In this document: piece by piece, positions 51,089 to 60,467 of the stretch
Position numbering within the stretch: position 1 is the stretch's first letter
Layout of the letters: the number at the start of each line of letters is the position of its first letter
Origin: Isoperla grammatica
Lineage: Eukaryota > Arthropoda > Insecta > Plecoptera > Perlodidae
DNA length: 64,000 nt
NCBI GenBank assembly: GCA_945910005.1
Contig: OX246744.1
Span: 1,156,992 to 1,220,991 of the forward strand
Direction of reading: 5' to 3'
Notes under the pieces: model-generated
Databases searched by the model: none
What the model was told of the DNA's origin: nothing
Seen by the model: the letters and a program-made list of their open reading frames with translations, nothing else
Translations under genes and position numbers: made by a program

Positions 51089-53796
51089 TCAATCAAGTAG
51101 TCCCAATGCCTGTAGAGCCTTGCAAACATCAGATCGTTGTAAAACCTGCTCCCTGTGGCAGGCTTCAATGTAATAGTGGCAGGACTCCTTGTTCGGGGTC
51201 AGCTTGCACTGGGTGGTCAGAAGTAGATCTGAAATCACCTGAACTCCTTTCCCAGCGACGTTCACTCCGGCATAGACGGCGAACTTGCCAAGCAGGCCAA
51301 CGTTGTATGTGATATGATCCAAAACGTTTTGCAAAAATGTCTTGTTTGCTTCGATATTTTGACCGGACTGGCGCACTAGAACATAAAGTGACGGTCATAA
51401 GTAAGACACAGTCAAGAACTTATAAATGTAATCATCTCGAAGAAGGTGGAGTTTCTTGCAGTTTTGTTTTTATCTGCCAATAGAGGGTCTAATGCAAATT
51501 AAGATGGAGTGTTGAAGTCAATTAAAGATATATACGTTTTCTATCAAATTAATAATAAACGTGTAAATGATTGAGTCTACGACGTGTTGTGTCAAGGACC
51601 AGTGGCGTAGCCAGGGGGAATTAAAAGGGTTAACTACCCCCCCCCCTCCACCCCCCGCGAAACTACATCGAGGATGATATTTCAATGATAGGTTAATGAT
51701 GACGTATGTTATGATAGTGGCAGGGACATCAAGGTGTGCATGCATACATAAACCATACATTTCAACCAAAATAAATACATCATTCAGCTCAAAAGTTATA
51801 GGAACAGTTGTAAACAGTAACCAAATATAAACAAATAGATAATTCTTCAAGTTTTATTTTTTTACTCTAAAAAGCACGCAATATCTATAAAAGTGGATGA
51901 AATTTTTCGCCTTCGCAGCTGGGACTACGCCCGACCCCTTGCTGTACCCACGCCTCACTTCCCCCCCTCCCCCCTTGAACCCCTTGAACTCGCCCGACCT
52001 CTTGGTGTACCCACGCCTCACTTCCCCCCCCCCTTGAACCCCTTGAACTCGCCCGACCCCTTGCTGTACCCACGCCTCACTTCCCCCCCCCTTGAATCCC
52101 TTGAACTCGCCCGACCCCTTGCTGTACCCACGCCTCACTTCCCCCCCACCCTTGAACCCCACCCGATATAATTCCTAGTTACACAATACACAGTGGCTTA
52201 TTCCGTTCTGCTTTCTCATGATTTTAGTCAGCTGTAACCGTAAACCTGACTACAATGAGCTGAAACACTCTAGATTTAAAAAATGTCCATTTATGCTTGT
52301 TGCACTACATGGACGTCGACGAACGCCGAGCGCCGGAAGTGGATGATTCGACCAATCAGGGCCAAGCGGCGCTTGCAAGCGCCGACGTTGGTGGTTCCAA
52401 TTTCTTCGGATCATCTTCTTCCGGCGCTCGTCGACGTCCATGTAGTGCAACAAGCATTACTAGTCTCGACAGTGGAAGACTTCAGGTAGGTTTGAACTTG
52501 CTTCCAATGCAGAAGGGTCTTAGTTTGATACCCGATTTTGGCTGTGATTATGTAAGTTCAGAAAGTGACTTATATATCAGTGTGTGGGACGTGGGATACA
52601 TTTAAACGGAGACTTTGGATACAGTATAAACTATTACTTCTTGTGTCATTGTGCATAAGGCTGATTAATGAATGTGTCTCCATCCTTTCATAGTTTACTC
52701 GCTTACTATAGTACAACAAGGGAGGAGAAATATTTTGAAGTATAACAAACATAGTTGGATACCACACAAAGTAGTCGATACCCCCTTTCCCTCAAGGGAA
52801 TAATGGACATTAATGTGACTTGTACGTACCCATACGAACAGCCAGCGACCCGGAAAACACCTGAAAGGATCAAACACAAGATGTCACCAATCAATCAATT
52901 GTAAACATAAGATAAACAGACGCCAAACTATCACAACGTTATATTTACATTAACGTTACGGAATAAATCATGTCTCGTTTAGCAACAAAGATTTCTCAAC
53001 ACTTTTAAAACATGTCCGAGACATTCCAAGTAGCTTCATTCACATCTAAACACATGGTTAATACGGAATAACTTACATTAATCCTATTTCCCTAATGCGA
53101 GAGGTTAATTCTTAACTATTTTTACATTTGATAAACGAAAATAATTTTTGTTTAACCTACGTCCCTGATACAAGTGGTCAAAAAAGAATAATATATTCAA
53201 ATTCTATTTCCCTGATACAAGAGCTTTATTTTTAACTCTGATTGTTGCAAAGAGAATAATTTCTGTTCATCCTACGTCCCTGATACAAGTGGTTAAAAAG
53301 AATAATATATTCAAATCCTATTTCCCTGATACAAGAGATTTATTCTTAACTCTGATTGTTGCAACGAGAATAAATTCTGTTTATCCTATTTCCCTGGCAC
53401 AAGTTGTACAAAGAAAAAAAGATTTGTAAATTTTATTCCGTGATACAAGATCTTTAATCTAATCCTACTTCTCGATACAGTGGTACAAAGAAGATAGCTT
53501 GCGATAATCCTATTTCCCTGATACAAGTAGTACAAAGAGGATAGCTTACGATAATCCTACTTCCCTGATACAAGTGGTACAAAGCGGATAACTTGCTACA
53601 ATCCTACGTCCCTGATTCCAGTGGTCGAAGGACAATAATATCCATTAATTCTATTTCCCTTATATACAAGACATTCATTCTTAACTCAAACATTGGTACA
53701 AATAAAACCTTCTGGTAATCCTGTTTCCCTGATAGAAGCGAACCTGTTGCATGGACTCACCGCAGCCAACACGAGGAACACAGCTATCTTCTGCAT
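51089..53796 (-). CDS. P5: small secreted four-cysteine protein, duplicate of P2
   Basis: Exons on the minus strand: 53796-53761, 52860-52830 and 51375-51089, identical in size and phase to P2, giving 117 residues. The leader (MQKIAVFLVLAA, VFSGSLAVRM) is unchanged. The mature protein differs from P2 at six positions, all in the first part (VRQSGQNIEANKTFLQNVL against VRQSGKDNEANKSFLQKVL, and Thr to Ala in VYAG). I see only one silent difference in that exon. The second half, with the four cysteines, is identical at DNA level. A TATA-like box lies 60 nt upstream of the ATG. Function unknown. Confidence 0.87.
51935..52160. repeat. C-rich minisatellite in P5 intron 2, 4 units
   Basis: Counterpart of 30664-30840 with one more unit. 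Units contain CTCGCCCGACC and GTACCCACGCCTCACTTCC. Confidence 0.85.
52297..52452. mobile_element. Foldback MITE, copy B
   Basis: Same element as 30971-31126, with a few substitutions and a slightly different interior. Confidence 0.8.
53085..53745. repeat. Intronic CCTGATACAAG repeats, P5 intron 1
   Basis: Same repeat family and position as in P2 intron 1, nearly collinear with it. Confidence 0.83.
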
Positions 53797-53855
53797 GGTG
53801 TATTGAGTCTACTCTGCTTCGAAGCGAATGTGAGGTCGGGCTGGTGGGAGCCGGC

Positions 53856-53861
53856 ATTATA
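53856..53861 (-). promoter_or_regulatory. TATA-like box of P5
   Basis: Minus-strand GAATATAATGC, 60 nt upstream of the P5 ATG. Confidence 0.75.
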
Positions 53862-53924
53862 TTCGCCGAAACGAGACGCTCCAAGCGGACAAAGTGAGAA
53901 GCGCTAGGGCAAGTTTGGTGTAAT

Positions 53925-54240
53925 ATTTATTTATTTATTTTATTGTAGTTAAGGCCAGTGTAGGGCACAATGCCCTCTTTAGCCTGATGAGTGATGATTG
54001 ATGAATGATAATGAGGAAGGGAGGAGGGGAAGCCTGGTACCGGCACGTAGCCTACTCCTGTCGAAAAGTACCAAGGGGACCATCGGCTTTACGTCCCATC
54101 CGAAAGGACGGTGTAACTTTGACCAGTCATATAGGTTTCTCCACTAACCTGGACTGCCGAGCAGTTAACGAGAAGAACGAAGCTGTTACACAAGCTTTCG
54201 AACCCTCCAATCTGCTCTAACCAACGGTAACTAGTGTATC
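53925..54240. mobile_element. Dispersed repeat, copy B only
   Basis: Inserted upstream of P5 where copy A has unique sequence. It starts with TTTATTTATTTATTTTATTG and contains GGAAGCCTGGTACCGGCACG, TACCAAGGGGACCATCGG and TTTACGTCCC. A diverged relative lies at about 63720-63945 (GAAGCCTGGTATCGGCACG, TTACCAAGGGATCATCGGG). The class is uncertain, perhaps a SINE. Confidence 0.6.
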
Positions 54241-55004
54241 AGAGGTGAGTGGTCCACATACACAATTGTTATTATTTTTATATTATTATTATTGTATTGT
54301 TGTTGTTAATTGTTTACGCTTGTCTCCACAAAATAAAATTACAAGAGATATACTTCAAACTACATGGGAAAAAAAATTAAAAGTCTCTTGACAAAAAAAC
54401 GGCTTACCGCGAGCAAACGTTTTGCTAAAACACTTAAAATCCTCTGAAATCTTGTGCCGCGAAGAACCTTGCTAAACACTAAACACAACTTAACACGTTA
54501 AAAGTTTGCCACGTGCTTCTTGCACAGTGAAGAGAATTGGCAGTCGGCAATCAATGTTTTTTGTAACGATTGTTTCAAAATCGAAGTAGAGTAGTTGTCT
54601 TATGTTATAACTAATTGTCCCTCACCCGATAGAGGTGGCTCAGAAATAAATGAATAAAAAAATAAAAACATTCACATTTAGAGTCTACCCATTCAGTAAC
54701 TAAACTGATTTTCAGTGGGAGACTTTAATTTAAAGTGACTAAACCAACCCTGTAGGCTTCGAACACCATCGACGAGTGAACGATAACCAATCAAAGATCG
54801 ATATTTCCAATACGAAACATATGAATCAGTGATTGGACAGTGCGAACACCTTCGGACAAATTCCAGAATCAACAAGGCCGATTCAGAACAACTTTGAATT
54901 TATTGAGTGCTTCGTTGCTAGAACGGCTCCAAAGTCACCGATTACTTATTCCTAGGCCAAGAAGTAATGGAATTGAATCCACATTAGAAGTTAAAAAACT
55001 TCTG

Positions 55005-55077
55005 CCAGAAGCGGGATTTGAACCCGGGACCTTCTGCATTGGAAGCAGAGATGCTAACCACTGGACCAACGTGCCAC
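55005..55077 (-). mobile_element. tRNA-like SINE head, copy B
   Basis: Near-identical partner of 33435-33507 with the same A and B boxes. Confidence 0.6.
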
Positions 55078-55256
55078 AGGTGGAAGTTTTGGTTGGTACG
55101 AGTCAGGATGGCCAAACACTGGAAACCCTGACTGAAGTTGTTGGCTGAGGTTTCCTCAGGCGGCTGGGATTGAATTTTCCAACCACCCCAATCCCCAACT
55201 GGGTATTCAGGTAAGTCATGTGATAGGAACCTGCAGGGCCAATGTGGGGGTGAAGG

Positions 55257-55520
55257 CAGTGGCTTAACTACCGCCCCCCCAGCCCCCGCGGCCGCGGGGG
55301 GGCCCGGGGGTTTCAGGGGCCCTTGCGGGCCCCTGATAGTGTGTGGTCTTTGGTTAGACTTTGTTGCCATGCAATGAACTAATCTGTTTTGCCGTGTCCC
55401 ACACCGACCATTGATTATTGTCTATTGATTATAGGGGGGCCCAAGTGAATTACATTCGCGGGGGGGGCCCAAGGTAATTACATTCGCGGGGGGGCCCGCA
55501 CTAAGCAAGTTACGCCACTG
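55257..55520. mobile_element. hAT-type MITE, 264 bp, copy B only
   Basis: The ends are CAGTGGCTTAACTACC and AGTTACGCCACTG, an imperfect inverted repeat typical of hAT elements. The perfect 8-bp duplication GGTGAAGG is at 55249-55256 and 55521-55528. Copy A at about 33687 shows the empty site. The interior is very G/C-rich. Confidence 0.92.
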
Positions 55521-56124
55521 GGTGAAGGATAGGATAGGTACAAGGGAGAAGCGACTACATATTGGTTACAGTATCGCCACGGATATAGAAAAGTTTCGGA
55601 AACGCGCGTACGTTGCTCTGCAACCCTTAAAGTTGCCCCACGTAACATAAAAACCACAATGAGCAGCTCGCAATGTTAATCTAAGTAATTTTAAAGTTAT
55701 TTCACTGATATCTTATAATCTTACAAAAGGTTTGTAGATATTGAATAAGTTATATTCTTATCTGAGATTTAGTTTTTAATCAGCTAAAACTTTCAAATAT
55801 TAAAATTGTTACGAGTGAGTTTATGTTTTAACCAAATTACTTATAAATAACGTATTACAGATATAAAAGTAGTAACAATGACAATATTTGAAACAACTGA
55901 TTCAAAAGCAAAATATCTAGCCCAAGTTCAATAACAGCCGTAAGCGTTCCGAAGATATCTATAAAATGCCTTATTGAGACCAGTAACCTTTACCCTTAAG
56001 AAATAGCTGAGTAGAATAGTAACAAGTTAATTTTATACATACCTGCGATCAACTTGAGGCAGGTGGACTACTTTATGCATACTTTACGACCTAGGGTCGG
56101 ACAATTTGGGGCGCTATGCCCCAC

Positions 56125-56604
56125 TCTCCGATGCCCCACTCTCCGATGCCCCACCAACCTTTTAAGTCTCCGATACCCCACTCACTGCTCTACCTGTTTT
56201 CTAAAGCCCATGTTACACCACGCAATTTAATCGCACGTCCACTGCGCGGTTAGTGGTAGGGATAGAGGTAAGATTAGGTTAGGTATTATTAGGTTAGGGT
56301 AGTTTTATAGGCCTACTATATTTTACGATAGTATTATATTTGGGGGTAATATCTCCTTTAATAATACAGGCTAGTTTGAAAACGAAACTTAGGTTAGGTT
56401 AGGGTAGGTTAGGGTAGTATTATCCTATATTTTAGGGTAGTATTATTTTTGGGGGTAATATCTCCTTTAATAATACAGGCTAGTTTGAAAACGAAACACG
56501 ACTGTTCAATAGAGAATTTATTTATAATATTTGAATGTACCGCGTGTGCTTATTTTACGTGGTGTAGCATGGGCTTCTTGAGCAGGTAGGTGGGGCATCG
56601 GAGA
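56125..56604. mobile_element. Foldback element with TTAGG-like interior, copy B only
   Basis: Inverted outer blocks TCTCCGATGCCCCAC and GTGGGGCATCGGAGA enclose inner inverted blocks AGCCCATGTTACACCACG and CGTGGTGTAGCATGGGCT. The middle carries two direct repeats of about 90 bp with AGGTTAGGTTAGGGTAG words and AGGCTAGTTTGAAAACGAAAC. Copy A lacks it. Confidence 0.7.
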
Positions 56605-56767
56605 TGCGTCCGGAAATGTCTCACTCAGCAGTCGTGGGGCTTTGAGTCTTGTCGGAGGATCACCTTTATGAATATGTGAGAGACCGCCAGGAATACGTTT
56701 GTTCTCGTCAATACAACAGACTTGAAAGGAGTTGTGGATAAGGGTCTCAGATCGCCATGAAGCTAAA

Positions 56768-57160
56768 CTCGGTCCCTATCCAAGATACACGCCGGTAAAG
56801 AGGATCCCTCAAAGGGCGGATTATTTCCCGCTCACTGTGGAAGGTTGTAAACGTCAAGCTTGTCACCAGGAAGGATGCACAGTTTTAAAAAAAAGTGACC
56901 ACCAATAATATCTATTCAAATAAGAAAAACACCCACTTGACAATAGGAAGACGGGGCTCAGGATTCTGTCCCTTTTTTAAGGGTCGACCATAATTATCTC
57001 TTGCTTCGACGGTCCATCTGGTTTAGAGCTATCTTTACTATGTTTGAAGCTAAGTGATTTGCCAAATAAAGGGGATGATTGACAGCATAAGTCTCCAACA
57101 ATAAGAAACAGTTCCTTATAGTTCTCATTTTGCCGGCGTGTATCTTGAATTAGGACCGAG
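56768..57160. mobile_element. MITE with 28-bp inverted ends, copy B only
   Basis: The left end CTCGGTCCCTATCCAAGATA and the right end (complement CTCGGTCCTAATTCAAGATA) continue in parallel to CACGCCGG. Copy A has no insertion at this point (about 35709). No coding sequence or clear target duplication was found. Confidence 0.75.
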
Positions 57161-57371
57161 AATAGTAATATCGGGACAGCGTAGATGCAACTCTTCAACT
57201 TAAATGCATGTATTAAATAGTGTACTAGCTTAATATCATACATGGTCACATCTAAATGCAAACAAGTACATTTTTTTTAGATTATTTAAGAAAACCAAAT
57301 TTTCTTAAAGGTTGACAAAATTGTTCTTGGGGTGTTGATATCTGACTGGCTTCGATATAATAATGACATGC

Positions 57372-59131
57372 TCAGCTTGCAGGGGTTGGTAGATCAAAAA
57401 AAGTATCCAATGCTTCTATTCCTTTCTTCATGACATTTATACCGGTATCGAGTGCTGTCTTGCCAAATTCCTTGGCGGTCTTCGCAATATGTTGAAGAAG
57501 TAACGCAAAGACACTCTCATGCTCCATATTCGCATTGGCTGTGTTCGTATCGGCTCTGCTCGCATCGGCTGTGTTCGCATCGGCTGTGTTCGCATCGGCT
57601 GTGTTTGCATTGGCTGTATTCGCATCGGCTCTGCTCGCATCGGCTGTATTCGCATCGGCTCTGCTAGCATCGGCTGTGTTCGCATCGGCTGTGTTCGCAT
57701 CGGCTGTGCTCGCATCGGCTGTGTTCGCATCGGCTGTGTTCGCATCGGCTGTGTTCGCATCGGTTGTGTTCGAATCGGCTGTGTTCGCATCGGCTGTGTT
57801 CGCATCGGCTGTGTTCGCATCGGCTGTGTTCGCATCGGCTGTGTTTGCATCGGCTGTGTTCGCATCGGCTGTGTTCGCATCAGCTGTGTTCGCATCGGCT
57901 GTAATACAATGGGATCCGGGGAGTTTCTGTTAAGGACGTGGGTCGCTAAAGGTTTGTGAATATAGTAACAGAGATGCCTTTAAGGATAGAATGGCAGTGT
58001 TGTACAAGAGTATAGAAATAGTTATTAAGAGGAACGGACACAACCCACTACTCAAAGTAGACTAGATGCATTCTGGTGGCATCAAAATAAACTTTAGTAA
58101 GGTCTGGGGTTAAGCTGTAAATTGTGCATTGTTGTGTTATTGTTAAATCAGCAATGCACAGATAGGAAGCCTGATCAACTCGTTAGCTTGGGTCTCAAAT
58201 AGCTATTACAAGTAGCAGTAAGCTGTTACTATGATGCAATATGGGATGCAAAACATGTTGGAGAGGAGACCACGCATGGCAATTGATGCTGCCCCACTCC
58301 CCACGGCCATAACAATCATGTATTCGAGTAATACGCACCCTCATCACCCAGCGACCCCGAAATCACCTGAAAGAACCAATGACTAGATATCACAAAACAT
58401 GCAATTATAAGCATAAGAAAAAAAGAAGTCAAACTATCACAACCTTATTTCGTTACGCAATAAGTCATTTCTTTAAGAACCTCATCACTCTGTAGAAATA
58501 TGTCCGAGATATTCCAAGTAGCTTTTTTCACATCTCAAACATGGTTAATACAGAATACAAATTATTTCGTCATATTTCTCTGATACAAGAGCCTTTCAAC
58601 AAAAGAGAGTAATTTATATTTATCCTACTTCCCTGTTACAAGTGGTCCAAAGAGAATAACATCTTCCAATCGTATTTATTCCCCAACATTGGTGCAAAGA
58701 GCATAATTTTTGTTTACACTACCTCCCTGATACAAAGGATCACACAGAATACTTCTGTAAATCCTATTTTCCTGATACAAGAGATTAATTTTTAACTCCA
58801 AAATTGCCTTTATTCCAAACTTAGGCCGTAGTCATAACAGATTAACTTATGTTTATCCTACGTCCCTGATACAAGAGCTTTGTTCTTCAAACATTAGTCC
58901 AAGAGAATAATTTCTGTTTATTCTACTTCCCTGATACAAGTGGTCGAAATAAAATATCATCCGTCCCATGATATAGGCCTACTTCGTACTTCCCTGATAC
59001 AAGAGCTTTATTCTTAAGTCAGACATTGGTATACAAATAAAAACTTCTGTTAATCCTGTTTCCCTGATAGAAGCGAGCCTGTTGCGTTGACTCACCGCAG
59101 CCAACACAAGAAACACAGCTATCTTCTGCAT
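57372..59131 (-). CDS. P6: secreted protein with about 25 ADANT pentapeptide repeats
   Basis: Exons on the minus strand: 59131-59096, 58366-58339 (28 nt) and 57898-57372 (527 nt). The splice sites are GT-AG with phases 0 and 1, giving 196 residues and a TGA stop. The leader exons encode MQKIAVFLVLAA and VISGSLGDE, identical to P3. Exon 3 opens with 25 uninterrupted 15-bp units (57531-57898), mostly ADANT with ADASR, ADAST, ADSNT, TDANT, ADTNT and ANANT variants. All are exactly 15 bp, so the frame is kept. The rest has a helical core AKEFGKTALDTGINVMKKGI and a short tail LPTPAS. No cysteines remain in the mature part. Rival ORFs in other frames (MRTQP and CVRIG repeats) are shadows. A TATA-like box lies 60 nt upstream of the ATG. 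Function unknown. Confidence 0.83.
58017..58310. mobile_element. Dispersed repeat in P6 intron 2
   Basis: About 290 bp absent from copy A. It shares phrases with 61170-61240 and 61680-61790 in P7 intron 2: AAGTAGACTAGATGCATTCT, TTGTTATTGTTAAATCA and GGAGACCACGC. The class is unknown. Confidence 0.55.
58575..59085. repeat. Intronic CCTGATACAAG repeats, P6 intron 1
   Basis: Collinear with the repeat block of P3 intron 1. Confidence 0.8.
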
Positions 59132-59190
59132 GGTGTATTGAGTCTACTCTGCTTCGAAGCGAGTGTGAGGTCGGGATATTGAAAGCCAGT

Positions 59191-59196
59191 ATTATA
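59191..59196 (-). promoter_or_regulatory. TATA-like box of P6
   Basis: Minus-strand GAATATAATAC, 60 nt upstream of the P6 ATG. Confidence 0.75.
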
Positions 59197-60391
59197 TTCG
59201 ACGAAACGAGACGCTCCAAGCGGCCAAAGCGAGTAGCGCTAGGGCAAGGTTGCTATAAAAGTGTGCGTGGCGCATTGTGTGGTACACGTCGTTAGCACTT
59301 TCTAGCTGTTATACTGATGTTTGTGACATATCTTAAATACAAATATATTGAGGTTAAAGATTGTTTAACCTTTGTTGGAACAATTGCTTCAAAATCATAA
59401 ACATAGTACAAATTCAGCCGATATAGGTAGCTAAGCAATAACAAGAGAGAAGCTAACTCGGTAGGTCACTGATTCGATCCTAGAGCTTTCCCAGTCCGCT
59501 CTGATTGAATTGTATCAAAAACTGACCTTATGATTACATCCGCACCGGCGGGCGAGGGGGGATGCATAGGTTCAATGTGGTGGTGGGGGGTGGAGGGGAG
59601 TGGAGGGGAGTGGAAACGCAAGATGGATGCGATCACGTGTTGGCTACGATATCGCTAAGAATATTCCGTTCTTTGTTGGAAACATTGTGAAGGTTGGCCA
59701 AATGTAACTAGTCTCATGTTAAACGGCTGTGGGTTAACTCCCTCTCTTCCCCCCCCCCCCCCCCAAACTGTCGGTTGCTTGCAATGTGAAACCACGATAT
59801 TCTAAAGGAATTTCATTGAATTCTGAAGAATACTTCAAAGATATTGGCAAAGTTAAGTAAGCAAAACGATGAATGTTGGAACTTTCAGTATCGAAATGGT
59901 TACGGGTGTTTTCAATTAAACAATTTATAAATAGTGAATTACGGAATGATATAAAAGTCGTTACAATGAGAATATAAGAAGGTTTTTAAATTCTTTGTTT
60001 GATTGATTCAAATCCAAATCTTGTGGGAGAATCTCGCTCAATATCTGAGAGCGTCCTCAATAAAAACCTTTTGAAGTATTGATTTCGGTAACCCTTACCC
60101 TTAAGAAATAGCCGACTCTTATAGAACCAACTTGACTTTGTACTTTCCTTGTTCTTACCATCTATTTGAAACATATCTTTTATGGATAATTTGAGACATT
60201 GTGTTGGATACCCGAAAGTTCCTTACACAAACCATTGCACTCTACTAAATGGAAGATCGCCTTTAGGAATATGTGAAACAACGCCGGGAATATATGTCCG
60301 CTTTCGTCGATACAACAGGCAAAATAGGAATTGTAGACAAGGAAACGAGTTAAGTTGGTGCAAGTATAGATTTAACTCCAAGTGAAATGCA
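59197..60391. other. Intergenic between P6 and P7
   Basis: No gene. Contains a decayed SINE-like head at 59420-59505, the right edge of segmental copy B near 59867, and then sequence (59870-60380) that is a diverged relative of the 3' flanks of P3 and P6, with shared words such as CCTTACCCTTAAGAAATAGC and a CGATACAACAG-like phrase. This marks an older duplication. Confidence 0.55.
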
Positions 60392-60397
60392 TTTATT
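60392..60397 (-). terminator. AATAAA signal for P7
   Basis: Minus-strand AATAAA about 70 nt after the P7 stop, the same spacing as P2 and P5. Confidence 0.65.
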
Positions 60398-60467
60398 GAA
60401 AAGAGTAATGGTTAAATAAATATTTTTATTTTTTGCATTGTCGCATTTAAATAAATTTATTCGAAGA

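Larger units (their letters stand above)
50903..59867. repeat. Segmental duplication, copy B (P5-P6 unit)
   Basis: Counterpart of 29636-37823 with P5 matching P2 and P6 matching P3. Copy-specific insertions are a dispersed element near 53925-54240, a hAT MITE at 55257-55520, a foldback element at 56125-56604, a MITE at 56768-57160 and a repeat at 58017-58310. An expanded coding minisatellite in P6 also differs. Confidence 0.9.

Noticed and set aside
57437..57959. MRTQP, CVRIG and VFASA repeat ORFs over the P6 repeats
   Set aside because: These are other frames of the 15-bp repeat. Only the ADANT frame continues into a core homologous to P2 and P7 and connects to leader exons in phase.
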